From positions 49,225,417 through 49,289,416 of the forward strand of contig CM055895.1 of the NCBI GenBank assembly GCA_029582155.1: a stretch of DNA of 64,000 nucleotides. The letters are read 5' to 3'. This document shows, piece by piece, positions 36,896 to 48,600 of this stretch. The notes under the pieces were generated by a model, which was not told where the DNA came from, searched no databases, and saw nothing but the letters and a program-made list of their open reading frames with translations. The DNA is from Panopea generosa (lineage: Eukaryota > Mollusca > Bivalvia > Adapedonta > Hiatellidae). The first letter of the stretch is position 1, and every line of letters begins with the position of its first letter. The translations under genes and the position numbers were made by a program.

Positions 36896-38029
36896 GGTAA
36901 TACTCAAACAAGTATACATATATATTTTATATAAAAAAACAACAGTGGCATACGCGGATGTATTCTTTGACCTCGCAAAAAAACAACAACAAAGCAGCAA
37001 GATTATAAAAAGTTATGGTACCTCAAGACGGGGATATGGATGATATACCGTCTCCGTGCTTTCGAGGCTTTTAAAAGGAGCTCCGTATTATCTAATTACT
37101 TGTACCTCCTGACGTGGTATAGTCGAAGAGAGTAGCATGATATCAAATGTTACTTTCGATCTCGTGATAAGAGTTCGCATATTCTGTAATGACATTAGTG
37201 TATAGCTGCATGTTATATCAGACACACAATGTTTGACATAGTAAAGTTGTAACAAAGACCTGTTGCAATTTTGTCTTTCAGAAAATTATTATAAATCTCA
37301 TTTATTCATAAATGACACTAATAACAATAATAGATTAAACATATTTTGTAACTAAATGATAGGAATGTGATAGTTCCATTAATCTATTTCTTTAGTTAAA
37401 GTATGTTGAACATTTAGAGACATTGCTAGTATGGCTATTGTTAACTGCTACACCCTGAGTTGGTCGTGTACTGGTAAAGCACACTCGATATAATGATATA
37501 AATGAGAGAATGAACAAATTCAGAGTAAGGATAACGTCGATCAATCTGTATATTTTCGGCTTCATCTAATCACCAGCGCCATCATCTACTGTATAAATCA
37601 CCGTGTCATACATATATGGCGCAATGTCATCAATATCATAGCTCAATTGATTGTTTGTATTTATACTCGTATTGAACTCTATGTCTCTGTTTGGAAAACA
37701 AAAATATCGAAGAGAACAAATGTTGTTATTATTTTATTGGTCAGATTTGATAACATGGGTGAGTTTATGCCATTAAAAAGCGAGCTGCTGTATATGATGT
37801 TCACACATATTCACTATGCAGTGTGTTATAAAATAGAACAATTACGGCATTGTTGTGAAATTAATGTGTCTCTATATCTCAAAATTGTGTCTAATACAAA
37901 AACATGTGTTTCTTTCAGGACACGTACCAAGCAGTAACCACAACTAATCATATTAAGAACAAGGCATACATATAGAAGAAGTGATTTGGTTTAAAAATAT
38001 TTATTTACTCAAACGATTTATTACAATAT

Positions 38030-38690
38030 TATCCGATGATACACCACGTTAATCACGGCATCTAATAAAACAGATACTGAAAGAACTTTAAACCACGATC
38101 TAAGTATTATTTTTAATTAATCGAAACAGTTTTAACCCAAATAAAACTGAAGTAATTATATTTACGCTAAAAAAAGAATATACTGTATCCTTCTTTGACT
38201 TTTAATAATAGCAATGCTACGATGGAAATGGCATGAACATATACATAATATGCATCAAAGGTTTTAGGTATGCTAAGCAATAAAAGTTTACTTTTACTAA
38301 AACAACTCTCAGTCAAATGTATATATAATTTCTTTGACCTATTTTAGAATATGAATCTGTTGTACCCAGTATGAAAAAGAAAAAGACAACAAATCATGAA
38401 GCGGCTCGTATTGTAACCGGTTTAACCCGGTCTATTTTTCTTCGTAACTTATACAAAGAAACAGGTTGCCTTACTTCAGAAGTTAGAACATTTTACCATT
38501 TTTTTTAAAATGAATATAATGTTTAAACAGTTATCGCCAAAACGTTTAAACAATATTTTTCCTGAAACTGTAGGAAAACTTACATCACACAATTTAAGAA
38601 ATATTAGCTGTCATGTATACAAAACAAACAATAAAATAAGTTTAAAGTAAAGTCAAATAAGTGATATCAGAGGTCACAGTCTTGAAATAA
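38030..38690 (+). pseudogene. LINE reverse transcriptase fragment (second LINE type)
   Basis: Plus-strand pieces read NKTDTERTLNHDL, FNPNKTEVIIFT (RT motif D region), HEAARIVTGLTRSIFLRN with LYKETGC, and NNIFPETVGKLTSHNLRN, in the normal order of the thumb and C-terminal region of jockey/CR1-like elements. Frames are broken by several shifts. The first part has an inverted counterpart at about 56880-57010, but the part from about 38241 to 38690 has none, so the right arm probably suffered a deletion. Confidence 0.7.
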
Positions 38691-40729
38691 TTGGTACATT
38701 TATCAAAGTCGGCATTTTGGCGCTTTATTCTTGTTTACGGATGTACCTTATCTCGTTCTTGTTCCATTTGTCACATCACCGAGCGTGATAATGTAGATGG
38801 AGTTAATCTCACTAAACTACTCTCCGAGAAATGAGGAAGTTTGGACATATGTAATGTGTAAAATACAAAATTAATCATATAAATAAATAAAGCTTATATT
38901 AAGAATATATGAATATCATGAATTAATTCGCAATATTTAATACTAAAGTATAATAAGAAACCTTGAAAGCATAGGAACAATCAATAAAAAAACAAAACAA
39001 CCGATTCGGGTTCATTGAGTCATGTTCATGAGGGGTAGTCGAACATGTAACACCCCTCACCCTCTCCTACCCACCAACCTCCCCTCCTCCTAACAGTTCT
39101 CGAATAAAACAGAATAATTACCATGAATCAATTACATATTCATTCTTTATTTTTTTCACAAAAGTACATTTTAAAAATTAACTTTTTTAATATATATTTC
39201 TTTATTATAACTACTTAATATGATGTCATAGACACTGAAAAATATTATGGTTAGAAAAAAAATGCATAAAGTTTAATATGATGTGCAAATATTTCTAAGC
39301 CGAAAAAGTTTGCAATGATGTCCGTTTTCTAAAATTCAAGCGTTTCATGCATCTTCTATTTCAGTTTGACACAAACAGCTTTGCAATTATATCTTTATAA
39401 TAATTTCGTAGAACCAATCGAATGTTTTCAAAACCAAGGATATCAATATACATATTATGTCTTCTAGGTATATTGTATATGTATCAAAACAAATAAGCTA
39501 GGTTAATTCTCTTCCATATTTTGGATTCTAAAGTTGCATAAAAACATACAATGCGCGTTTTATAACCAATATTGCAATACTATCACATTTTCCTTATCGT
39601 TACCATTTACAATTATTAAAGAACATTATGAATATTGCGATAAGGCATACGACAGTTCTGGCCTATTAAAAATTTATTTAAACTTATTTTTGTATTGATG
39701 CAGACATGATTACATATCAAACATTTAGCCAAATACGTAGGTTGATGCCAGCGATATCGTTACAACGATGCCCTTTTACACTATGAAATGGTAGTCAATG
39801 TTTGAATACGATTGTCTGGCGGTGTTATTTTATTTACACCGTCTCGTGACACATTGGGAGAGGCAATTCTGCCCTCCTCGCCGATTATCCTAATACCGAA
39901 GAATGACGTAATTGGCCGAGTATTAACGATTGGCTGAAAGGCAAATTGGCTGCATCTGTAATCCAGGGTTACGCTCCAAGGTGATGATTTGCTAATGACC
40001 TCCGATAGGTTTGACCTTTTCTTCCATCAATATGAGTATATCGCCCCATTGGTGCAAAAAGTACCAAGTGCCTTCTTATTTCATATATGCTTTGTATACT
40101 TTGTACATTATTGCACTAATTGGACGGGAATATATGTGCTCTTCAGTTGGTTTGTAGAACATGATATTCCGCATTTTTTTTTAAAACCTAATTAATTAAC
40201 GAGTACATCCAACCTCGCTCTTCCCCCTCGTCATATTAAAAGCCGAGACAGTAGTGTACGAGTCAGTGGCGTCAGGAGTAATTGATTATTAATATATAGC
40301 TCTTTACAATGGTTTAACAGAGAAATATAAGGAGTTGAAGTTGCATGTTGTTGACCAAAAAGTGATCTAATCCCTACGCATACAAACTTAGCGTTGCCTT
40401 AGCAACCATATTTCATTCTTTCTGTTGCAATGTTTTCTGATAGCTTGGCCGAGTCATCCCAAGACATGCATCTACTCTGATCGTAATTTCAATAAAAAAT
40501 CTTTACAACAGAGTAAAAAGTACCCCGCCAGACCGCTCTTACCAATACGGCAGCATACAAATATGAGTACGGTAAAGCACATACTTGCTCAGGTAAATAC
40601 ATCTTTAAATAAACAAGCGATGCTTTACGCAGATGTACAAACAGACTTAGCAAAAACTAGGGTAGAAAGTAATGTTTCGTAACGTGTTTTCTTTTATATT
40701 TCACACCAGATCGCCTTTAGACATATGCA

Positions 40730-41025
40730 TAATTAATGCGGACGATCGGGGGTTCAATTCCTGGTCGGGTCATATCAAATACGCGAAAAATGATGCTAGA
40801 TGGTTCCTCGCTTGTCGCTCAGCATTTACAGGATAGCTCTAGGTCTGGTCTGCCCGGGATGAATACCATGTGACTGACTGGGGTAATATACGATCTGGTT
40901 TGTGGAATGATACACACGTATTGCAGCGCTTAGACTATTGTGCCAAGTAAACTTCGTCGTAGCGATATGACAGAAACAGCGTTGCAAGCGACGCTAAACA
41001 CCATACAACGACAATACATATTTAA
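40730..41025 (+). repeat. SINE family C, shared by both arms
   Basis: B-box-like GGGGGTTCAATTCCTGGTCG, body CGCTTGTCGCTCAGCATTTA, CAGGATAGCTCTAGGTCTGG, tail GTAGCGATATGACAGAAACA and AGCGACGCTAAACACC. Partner in the right arm: 54935-55145. Confidence 0.75.
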
Positions 41026-41610
41026 CTTGCTAAATCTATTATTATAAACAGTAAAGATAATTGCCATTTTACAGTGCTTAAACTAAACGAAATATTCTTA
41101 ACTAGCTTTTGGCTTTACACCTTCATTACAGGACGAAGAAAAACAGTAACACACAGACAAACTTTTTTCTATATAAAATAGTGAAATGACTGACTGACTG
41201 ACGATTCTCGCTTATTGTATCATATATATCATTTGTTAAGAGAAATTGAATACATAATCGTAAAGATAGACAAATGTTTTAATTTACAAGGTTAAAACTA
41301 TTCTGACGATTTGACGATAGAATAAAAAGGCTCGTGTAGAAAATCTTATCTAGATGTGGAATGCAAATACTCCGTCAACTACAGTGTATCGATTGTAGAG
41401 CTAAAAAAAAAGATGTAATAATGTTTCACAGAACACTGTCGCCAGTTGTGTGACATTGCGTCTCGAATATACTGTTTACAGTCTATAAACATGTCTACGC
41501 ATCCGATTTCGATGTTTCTCATTAATCTATATTTCCTAACAGGTATCCCGTTGTTAACTTACTTTCGTTTACAACACGATTACGATAGCTACATTACCAG
41601 AAAATATAAT

Positions 41611-41625
41611 GGGGGGGGGGGGGGG
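41611..41625 (+). repeat. G15 homopolymer
   Basis: Fifteen consecutive G. The inverted position in the right arm (near 54500) has only five, so the run expanded in this arm. Able to contribute to quadruplex structure, though a single run is not a full motif. Confidence 0.95.
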
Positions 41626-41661
41626 CAATTTTGGATAATTTGTTGTTTTATTTCCAATTGT

Positions 41662-41867
41662 GCTCAATGATATACGACATTGTGTCTCATTATCATTCGT
41701 CTCTCACCGCTGATTCAAGTGAGAAAGTTATCAGTTACTTGCGGAGATGGGGTGTGCTCGAGTACTGGTTAATCCCAGGAAACAGTGGTTAGGTTAACTG
41801 ATCGCCTGTTAGCCCTCGATGGCGTAAAAATGACGCTAAATATTCAATAAATCAATCAAACAAGCAA
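41662..41867 (+). mobile_element. SINE family B insertion with 9-bp target duplication
   Basis: TCCAATTGT at 41653-41661 and again at 41868-41876 bracket a 206-base 5'-truncated SINE B (ACGACATTGTGTCTCATTAT ... TGACGCTAAATATTCAATAA, ending in an AATC-rich tail). The right arm keeps the empty site near 54465-54480, so the insertion followed arm duplication. Confidence 0.85.
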
Positions 41868-42242
41868 TCCAATTGTTACACATATTTCCATAATCACCAG
41901 CCTTGGAAAAGTTACACAATACGATAATCGTTTCATTTCAGTTACTGTTGAAGAAATGGACAGTAAATCGTTTCATTTTAATATTACTGTTGAAATTGTT
42001 TTGTAGATTTCATGAAAATAATTAAATGAATGTCAAATGTAGATGTATTACTCAAAGAAAACAGTCACCACAACAGCATAAACATAATTAGTACGTTACT
42101 TAATCATATGACCAATTCATGCATACTGAAAAAGATGGACAACGGAGTCAGTAACCATCTTGGAAGTGTCATAAGCACAATGACCGCTGGAAATTAATAA
42201 ATTTGAAGAGTGAATCCAGCCTAGGAAAGGTGATTGGTGATA

Positions 42243-42450
42243 TAAGTTGATTGATTGAATATTTAGCGTCATGTTTATGTCAACGATGATAATCAGTTAA
42301 TCTAACCACTGATTCCTGGGATCATGGAAGGTTAACCAGTATACAAGCACACCCCTTCTCAGCAAGTAACTGATACTTTTTCACTTGAAACAGCGGTTGA
42401 AGACAAATAATAATGAGACGCAATGTCGTATATCACGGAGACTGTGATAG
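42243..42450 (-). repeat. SINE family B, shared by both arms
   Basis: Reverse-orientation copy: AATATTTAGCGTCATGTTTA, CACTGATTCCTGGGATCATG, ATGAGACGCAATGTCGTATA. Partner: 53825-54112 in the right arm. Confidence 0.75.
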
Positions 42451-43327
42451 TGCACATTTAACTACTTAAAAGTTTAATATATCAATACCGACTGTTCGAC
42501 TTGTTTATTCGTATTATTTATAACATGCTTTAATACTGTACTTTGTGTTCTGGTATGAAATATAAAACCATAATCAGTAAGCTATATTGAAGGCTTTGGC
42601 TAACAGAAATATTATATCATATATAATTACCAACTTTAACACTCGTTTAATTATGTAATCCGACCTCAAAAGCCTTTAACATCAGTTATACGAGAACCAC
42701 ATGTAAAGTTACCATTGAAGTTAATGATATGTATTAGTACAAAACTAGCGCAGAAACATTGGATGGCAATTATATTTCGTGTGAAGTGCTACAAAAAACA
42801 TATTTTCAACCTCATTATACTACTATAATAGTCAAATTACTCTAGTTCGCCTGCTTGCTGTAGCGGTGATATTCTGTCGTCATTTTACGTCATTTATTAT
42901 TAGTATTATGTATTTTTTTCAAATTCGAAGTAAAATATGCTATTTGATGGTTTTGTTTAGAATATAAACATATATAAAAAAAAAATTCCGTTTTATAAAA
43001 ATAGATATAGGTTATAAGATGAAATAAATAATAAAAGTAATAAAATGTGCTCTGATAATTTGGTTTTAGATCATACTGCATATTTGATGGTTGACCCGTT
43101 TGCTGTTGACCATCTCTCTTTACTCATAACGACGCCTGGACGTATTGATGAGGACTCAATAATGTCGTATTCATCTTAAATACCTTATCTCTTTCTTGTC
43201 GTACCATACATTGTTATGATTTTGATGTTCTTGATTTTACGAAACAATCAAGTATATTTACGTAGAACAGCATTTCTGTGTTTTACATATTACAGTGCAT
43301 GTTGTCATGTCATTTGTTTCTTTACAT

Positions 43328-46005
43328 TCTAATAGACATAGACATAGACATAGACATATTTTATTAAGTAATATAGGCCTCCGGCCCAAAATACAACATG
43401 TAAATACATCATATAGAGTGACACAAATTAAATATTATACATTTATACAAGTCAATATTACAGAATTCACATATTAAAGTGAATATAAGCTTATAATATG
43501 CCATATAAATCCAAAAATAATAACATTTGTATTAGATCATTTCAGGTTTAAGCATTTCAAAAGTTTTATAAAGTAACAGATGTGACATATATTTTTGAAG
43601 ATATATGATTTGAAATAAATGTAGCTATATATATATCCAAAATTAACACTATAATGAACAAGACTATTAAATCATATAATGAATATTTATATTCAAAATA
43701 AAGTGAAACTATTTATACTGTCTAATTAATAATACAGTAGTTTACTCTTGTTAATATTTCTTTAAATGGGCAAATCTAGAATTTCTTTTCTTCTTTTAAA
43801 AGCATTTAAAAGATATCTAGCAATACTGACAATGCTTTTCTCATCTTTCAAGCTAAATATTATGTAATACATGTTAAGCGATCTATTTCTTAACCAATTA
43901 GATTTGAAAAAAGTTTGTCTAAAATGTTCATACTCATTACATTCAAAGAAGAAGTGAAACTCATCTTCGACTACAGAAATATTATTTTTCATACATATAG
44001 GACAGAATCTTAAATTTTTATCTATTGATAAGTGTCTTCCCTTCTCGATCATTAAAGTATGGGTCGAACAACGAAAATTTGACAATGTTTTTCTTAAAAT
44101 ATATGATAAATCAATGTCTAAGTATGATTCTGAATACAGATGAGATTTAAAATGTTTATAATGCAGAGATTTAGGAGAATCATTTAGACCTGCGATCCAT
44201 CTTTGTAAATAGCAGTCTTTAATGCGTGTTTTAAATAAATGAATAAAATTTATGTCATTTCCAACATCTTGGGCAAGCCAAGCATATCCAAATCCATATG
44301 TAAAAAGTAATTCTTTAATATGACTAGCCCAAGTTCTTCTGCCTGCTTCATCTAATTGTTTTAGCATTTTATAACATTGTTTAGGGTATCTATGGTTTTC
44401 CATACGTATAATTCTTAGCCAAAATTTTACACAGTTGGGAATATAAGTAATACATAACGGTAATCTTTCGCATTCTCCTAGCGCTAGAATATCAGATGTA
44501 TTTTGTGATAAATTACAATACTGTTTACAGAATTTGATTTGCACTTTTTCAATTTTTTCAACATACTTGTATCCCCAGATTTCAGAGCCATAACAAAGTA
44601 TAGGTTTGACCATAGCATCAAATACTTTAAACATATCTACTGAATTTAGATGTCCAAATTTACGTTGAAATCTAAATATACAGGCAACAGACTTAATACC
44701 TTGCAATGCCAACATTTCTTGCGTTTTTGACCATAGCAATTTTGGCGTGAAATAAACACCTAAATATTTATAAAATTTGACAACATCTATAGTTTCTCCA
44801 CAATATGTCCACTTTTCTGTAAGCTTGACGATGCCTCCATTTCTAAAAACAACAATTTTTGATTTACCGAGATTAATTTTCATATCAACAGATGCACAGA
44901 ATTGTTCAATATAATTAATTTGTCTTTGAAGATGTACAACAGTATCTGAGAAACTTGAAACATCATCAGCAAATATTAAGGCTACTAACTCATTAATATC
45001 ATCAGAAACAAATATACCACGATCACATTTAGAATGTAGAAATGTAACTAAATCATTTATAAACATAGAAAAGATTATGGGGCTGGCCACACAGCCTTGC
45101 CTGGTTCTAATGTTACATGGGAAAAACTCAGTTAATCCATTATTAACCTTAACACATGATTTTAATTTGCTATACATAGACTGTAAAATTATTAAGAACT
45201 TTCCATCGACACCTTTTCTTGTAAAAGCATTCCATAGTTTTTGGTGTTGAATACTATCAAATGCTTTAGCAAAATCAACAAATATACAATAAAAACGTCC
45301 TTTTCTCTTAGAAAGATACTTTTGTCCTAAAGCCATTAAAGTAAATATGTTATCTATAGTGGTATACTTTTTCCTAAATCCTGCCTGTGACTCATCAATG
45401 ACATCAAAAGTATCGCACCATTTAGTTAATCTATTACTTAATATGTGACAGAATATTTTACATAGGGAATCGATAAGTGAAATGCCTCGATAGTTAGTTG
45501 GGTCATTTACTGGACCTTTTTTATGTAATGGTGTTATAATGCTTTCGCTCCAATTTTCAGGAAACGAACCTGAATCAAATATTTCATTAAAAAGTTGATT
45601 TAAAAACGGCAATATGTCATTATGTGTATACTTATACATTTCTATACATACTCCGTCAGGGCCTCCAGAACGGTTAGATTTTAAATGACGTATACTATCG
45701 ATTATTTCTTGATTATATATAGGTTCGTTTAGGCTGCTAGAATCGTAATGTGTATTTTCAAAGATATTATCGTTATGCTCATCATCGTCATTTTCTCTTG
45801 AAATAAATAGACTTTTAAAATAATCGTGCCACTTTTCTGGTGTAATATCATTGTTTTGCTTATTTCAATTTCCTTTTAATGTTTTCCAAAACACTTTAGA
45901 ATTTTTTCGAGAACTAACTAATTCGTTCCGTTTTTTCTTAGCTAATAGAGTCTTTTTGTTCAGACAAATAGATTTAAAATGATTCCTTTTTGTTTTATAT
46001 GTAAT
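43328..46005 (-). mobile_element. 5'-truncated LINE (jockey/CR1-like), left arm only
   Basis: A 2.7-kb element with an RT frame, a 3' UTR of about 400 bases and a 3' end of four TATGTC hexamers (minus strand; 43328-43352 on plus), the short-tandem tail typical of such LINEs. ORF1 and the endonuclease are missing. The inverted position in the right arm (about 52110-52140, ATGGAATGTG next to GTCATTTGTTTCTTTACA on minus) is an empty site. Its 5' junction near 46005 abuts the 29-bp minisatellite. A target duplication could not be fixed with certainty. Confidence 0.85.
43762..46005 (-). pseudogene. LINE ORF2: reverse transcriptase and C-terminal zinc-knuckle-like region
   Basis: The frame 45639-43762 (625 codons counted from the first ATG) is the target-primed reverse transcriptase. 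Visible: ITPLHKKG.. (residues 35-42), QAGFRKKYT (85-93), motif A VDFAKAFDS (121-129), motif B QGCVASPIIF (181-190), motif C FADD (223-226), motif D KINLGKSKIVVF and motif E YKYLGVYF. The C-terminus has CPIC...EDEFHFFFEC. The same frame runs open upstream to a TGA at 45865-45867 and beyond it to about 46005, covering the SGGPDG block that precedes the RT. Thus one nonsense codon plus 5' truncation make it inactive. Confidence 0.9.
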
Positions 46006-46029
46006 AATATGTAATATGGAATGTGCTGG

Positions 46030-46660
46030 ACAATCTAGTAAACAATTATCCAATCAAGACCAACCGATAAACAAGTATCCAAGCTCGATAAACTAGTAAA
46101 GACGCATCCAAGCTAGATAATCTAATTAATACGTATCCAAGCTGGCTAGTAAATAAATATCAAAGCTTGACCAACTAGTCAACAAGTATCCAAGCAGGAC
46201 AAACTATTAAAAAAGTATCCAAGCTTGCAACCTAGTTAACAAGTTTCCTAGCCGGACAAACTAATAAACAATTATCCAAGCTTGACAACATAGTTTACAA
46301 GTATCCAAGCTTGACAAACTAGTCAACAGATATCCAAGCCGGACAAACTAATAAACAAATATCCAAGCTTGACAACATAGCTAGCAAGTATCTAAGCTGG
46401 ACAACCTAGTAAACAATTTTTCAATCTGGACATCCTAGTAAATAAGTATCCAAGCTGGACAACCTAGTAAACAATTTTCCAAGCAGGACATCCCAGTAAA
46501 CAAGTATCCATGCTGGATAATTGAATGAACAAGTATCAAAGTTGGACATTCTACTACACAAGTATCCAAGTTGGACATCCTTCTACACAAGTATCGAAGT
46601 TGGACATCCTAGTAAACAAGTATCGAAGCTGGAAACCTAGGAAACGCTAGTATTCAAGCG
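46030..46660 (+). repeat. 29-30 bp minisatellite (left arm)
   Basis: CAAGTATCCAAGCTGGACAA then CCTAGTAAA, about 20 diverged copies. The reverse-complement array is at 51545-52110 with the same flank (CACATTCCATATTACATA). Confidence 0.9.
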
Positions 46661-46664
46661 TATG

Positions 46665-48235
46665 AACATCCACCTCTTTAACCCTTACTCAATAGATACG
46701 CGTTTTCCCGCACCAATCACAGAAAGCCATTGAAAACAGTGCAGGAAGAGTTCAGATTGCTCGAAACGAGCAATCTGAACACTTCATGCACTGTTTTCCA
46801 CTCTGTCAGTTAATATAAACATTATTCACCCATTGCTGATACGTGAATTAATGCTTTCAATATAAGAGGTGTCCAAAGGCGTCTATATCAAGTAAAGAGT
46901 TAATTAATACAGTTATTTTGTCTACACATGTTGCTTCACATGTTTACCGTGCTAATCGAAGCTTAAATGAATTTAGTTTAATGCCAACTGATACAGTTTT
47001 TAATTGTAAAATGCGTTTGAAGAATTCATAAATTTATACTATATTTTTCTAAAAGGTATCACTTGTTAAATTCTAGGTTTTTCAATGTTTGGTCTATTAA
47101 TTATTCATTTAATTTGTTCCTGCTTAAGTAGTCTGTGGAATTCTAGAAACAGTTTTTTGCAAATTAGTTTGGTCTCCATTGTTAACTATAAAGATAGCTT
47201 AGTCATCATCTTTCGACGGCCTCTTTCCAGTAAATTTATCATTATGCGGTATACTATATTTATCAATTTCGGCACAGGCTATAGATAGTTATGCTTTATA
47301 CAGAAGTATATTATGTTATTGACAGGAAAGTCACCTTTTTTAATTACATTAACATCTATCCAGATTTGTTAAATGTTACAATAATTTTTGTCTTTTGACT
47401 CGCCTGCATCACATTTTTTTTTTTTTAAAAAAGCAGATATTGCCATACAAGTACCCGGAATACACCAACCTGTTTATTGTCATTAAAGTAAGTTTGTAAT
47501 GATAGACTTTATCAATCAGCAATAAATTCGTTCTATGACCAGTCTAAGTTTACGCGAAATCTCTGGACTACTGAATTGATCGACATGTGGTCTACGAGCA
47601 AGTTTTATTTATTACGTTATTATTGTTTTGTAAGGTTTAAACACTAGTTCACTTGTTGCTTAGAAACAAATTATTGCGTTTTCTGTAATAGAAAGTCGGA
47701 GGCAGATGTGGTCACGCTTTGGTATTTGCATAATGGCATTCTGCATCTAATTCACTTTAAAGCGGCGTTAAGAATTTAATTTTAAGCTTTAAATTGTTTA
47801 AATAACGAATTTAAGGAATCAGGAGAAGTCATCATTAAAATAATTGCTCGAGAAATTGAGATTTTTCTTTGTCATAAAGTGTGTCTAGGAATGTATGAAG
47901 AACCAGTCTTGTCATCCTTTATATATCGTTTATAATGTATGAAATGATATCTGTTTCATTGGATTATACTTGTACATTATGTTATTATTGATGAGTAATA
48001 TTATGTTTTATCATAAATTCTGCGAGTTTCTTATCAAGAAACATTGTAAAACCTTGGCGAAGAGAATGCATTATCATATTATCAGATGTTTGATGTTCAT
48101 GTTAAAGTGCATTATAAAACATATCTAAAAGTTTTCATTGTTCAGTGTACGTCTGTAAATCATGAATCACAATGGTCATAGTTGTATGTTGACAAAGTGA
48201 ATTTATACAGAATATGACACATTGTGTTGATGATA
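46665..48235. other. Left-arm-only segment without genes
   Basis: In the right arm the minisatellite is followed almost at once by the block matching 48235-48365; here 1.57 kb intervene. Apart from the hairpin at 46732-46798 I see no gene or known repeat. Either an insertion here or a deletion in the other arm. Confidence 0.5.
46732..46798. repeat. 67-base near-perfect hairpin
   Basis: Arms 46732-46763 and 46767-46798 (32 bases each) pair with only two mismatches around a three-base AAA loop; the inner arm is GTTCAGATTGCTCG, the outer GAAAACAGTGCA. It may be a small inverted duplication, a foldback remnant or a small-RNA precursor; the very short loop is unlike a typical microRNA precursor. 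Confidence 0.9.
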
Positions 48236-48600
48236 TTGTAAGACTGACTATATATTTTGCAACCTTTATTATTAGTGTTACTCACGTTACAGCGTAGCAG
48301 TATGGATCCAGGTAGACGTTCGGCTGTGGGGCAGGTAGGGACCACCGTCGTAAAGACGTGGAAACCATATAAACGTTAGATGAGCGACATTGGTATAAAG
48401 GTCTAAGAGAGTCAACGACATTGTTATTGGTATCGTTTAAGGAGCGGGAATCAGTTTACTACATATCGCATTGTCGTATTACACGTTCTCGAAATGGATT
48501 TGTGCTTATATACGCCAATAATATTTTCATGTAAAACATTTTTTAGATTATTCTTTTTGCAATTTTATTGGCCGTGTGTTTAATGCTTAAATAGGTATCG

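Larger units (their letters stand above)
35085..48600 (+). repeat. Left arm of a giant imperfect palindrome
   Basis: Matches the right arm (51190-59535) in inverted order over many segments: 35090-35480 with 59215-59530, 35586-35860 with 58785-59080, 36640-37200 with 57840-58345, 37270-37960 with 57060-57830, 37985-38180 with 56880-57060, 38690-39400 with 56060-56790, 39800-40260 with 55360-55760, 41190-41670 with 54430-54900, 41870-42240 with 54107-54420, 46030-46660 with 51545-52110, 48235-48600 with 51190-51545. Identity by eye is moderate. The arm is longer than its partner because of LINE and SINE insertions and a 1.57-kb extra segment. Confidence 0.85.

Noticed and set aside
36822..37043. 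Small plus-strand protein, and its counterpart at 57998-58324
   Set aside because: Both run through the tRNA-like part of SINE C and adjacent repeat DNA.
41446..41670. Conserved protein shared with 54426-54677
   Set aside because: The two frames look alike because they are palindrome partners; the left one runs through G15 and into a SINE, and neither has a known domain.
43762..45639. Host gene for a 625-residue protein
   Set aside because: All reverse transcriptase motifs and the LINE 3' end are present; it is a retrotransposon frame.
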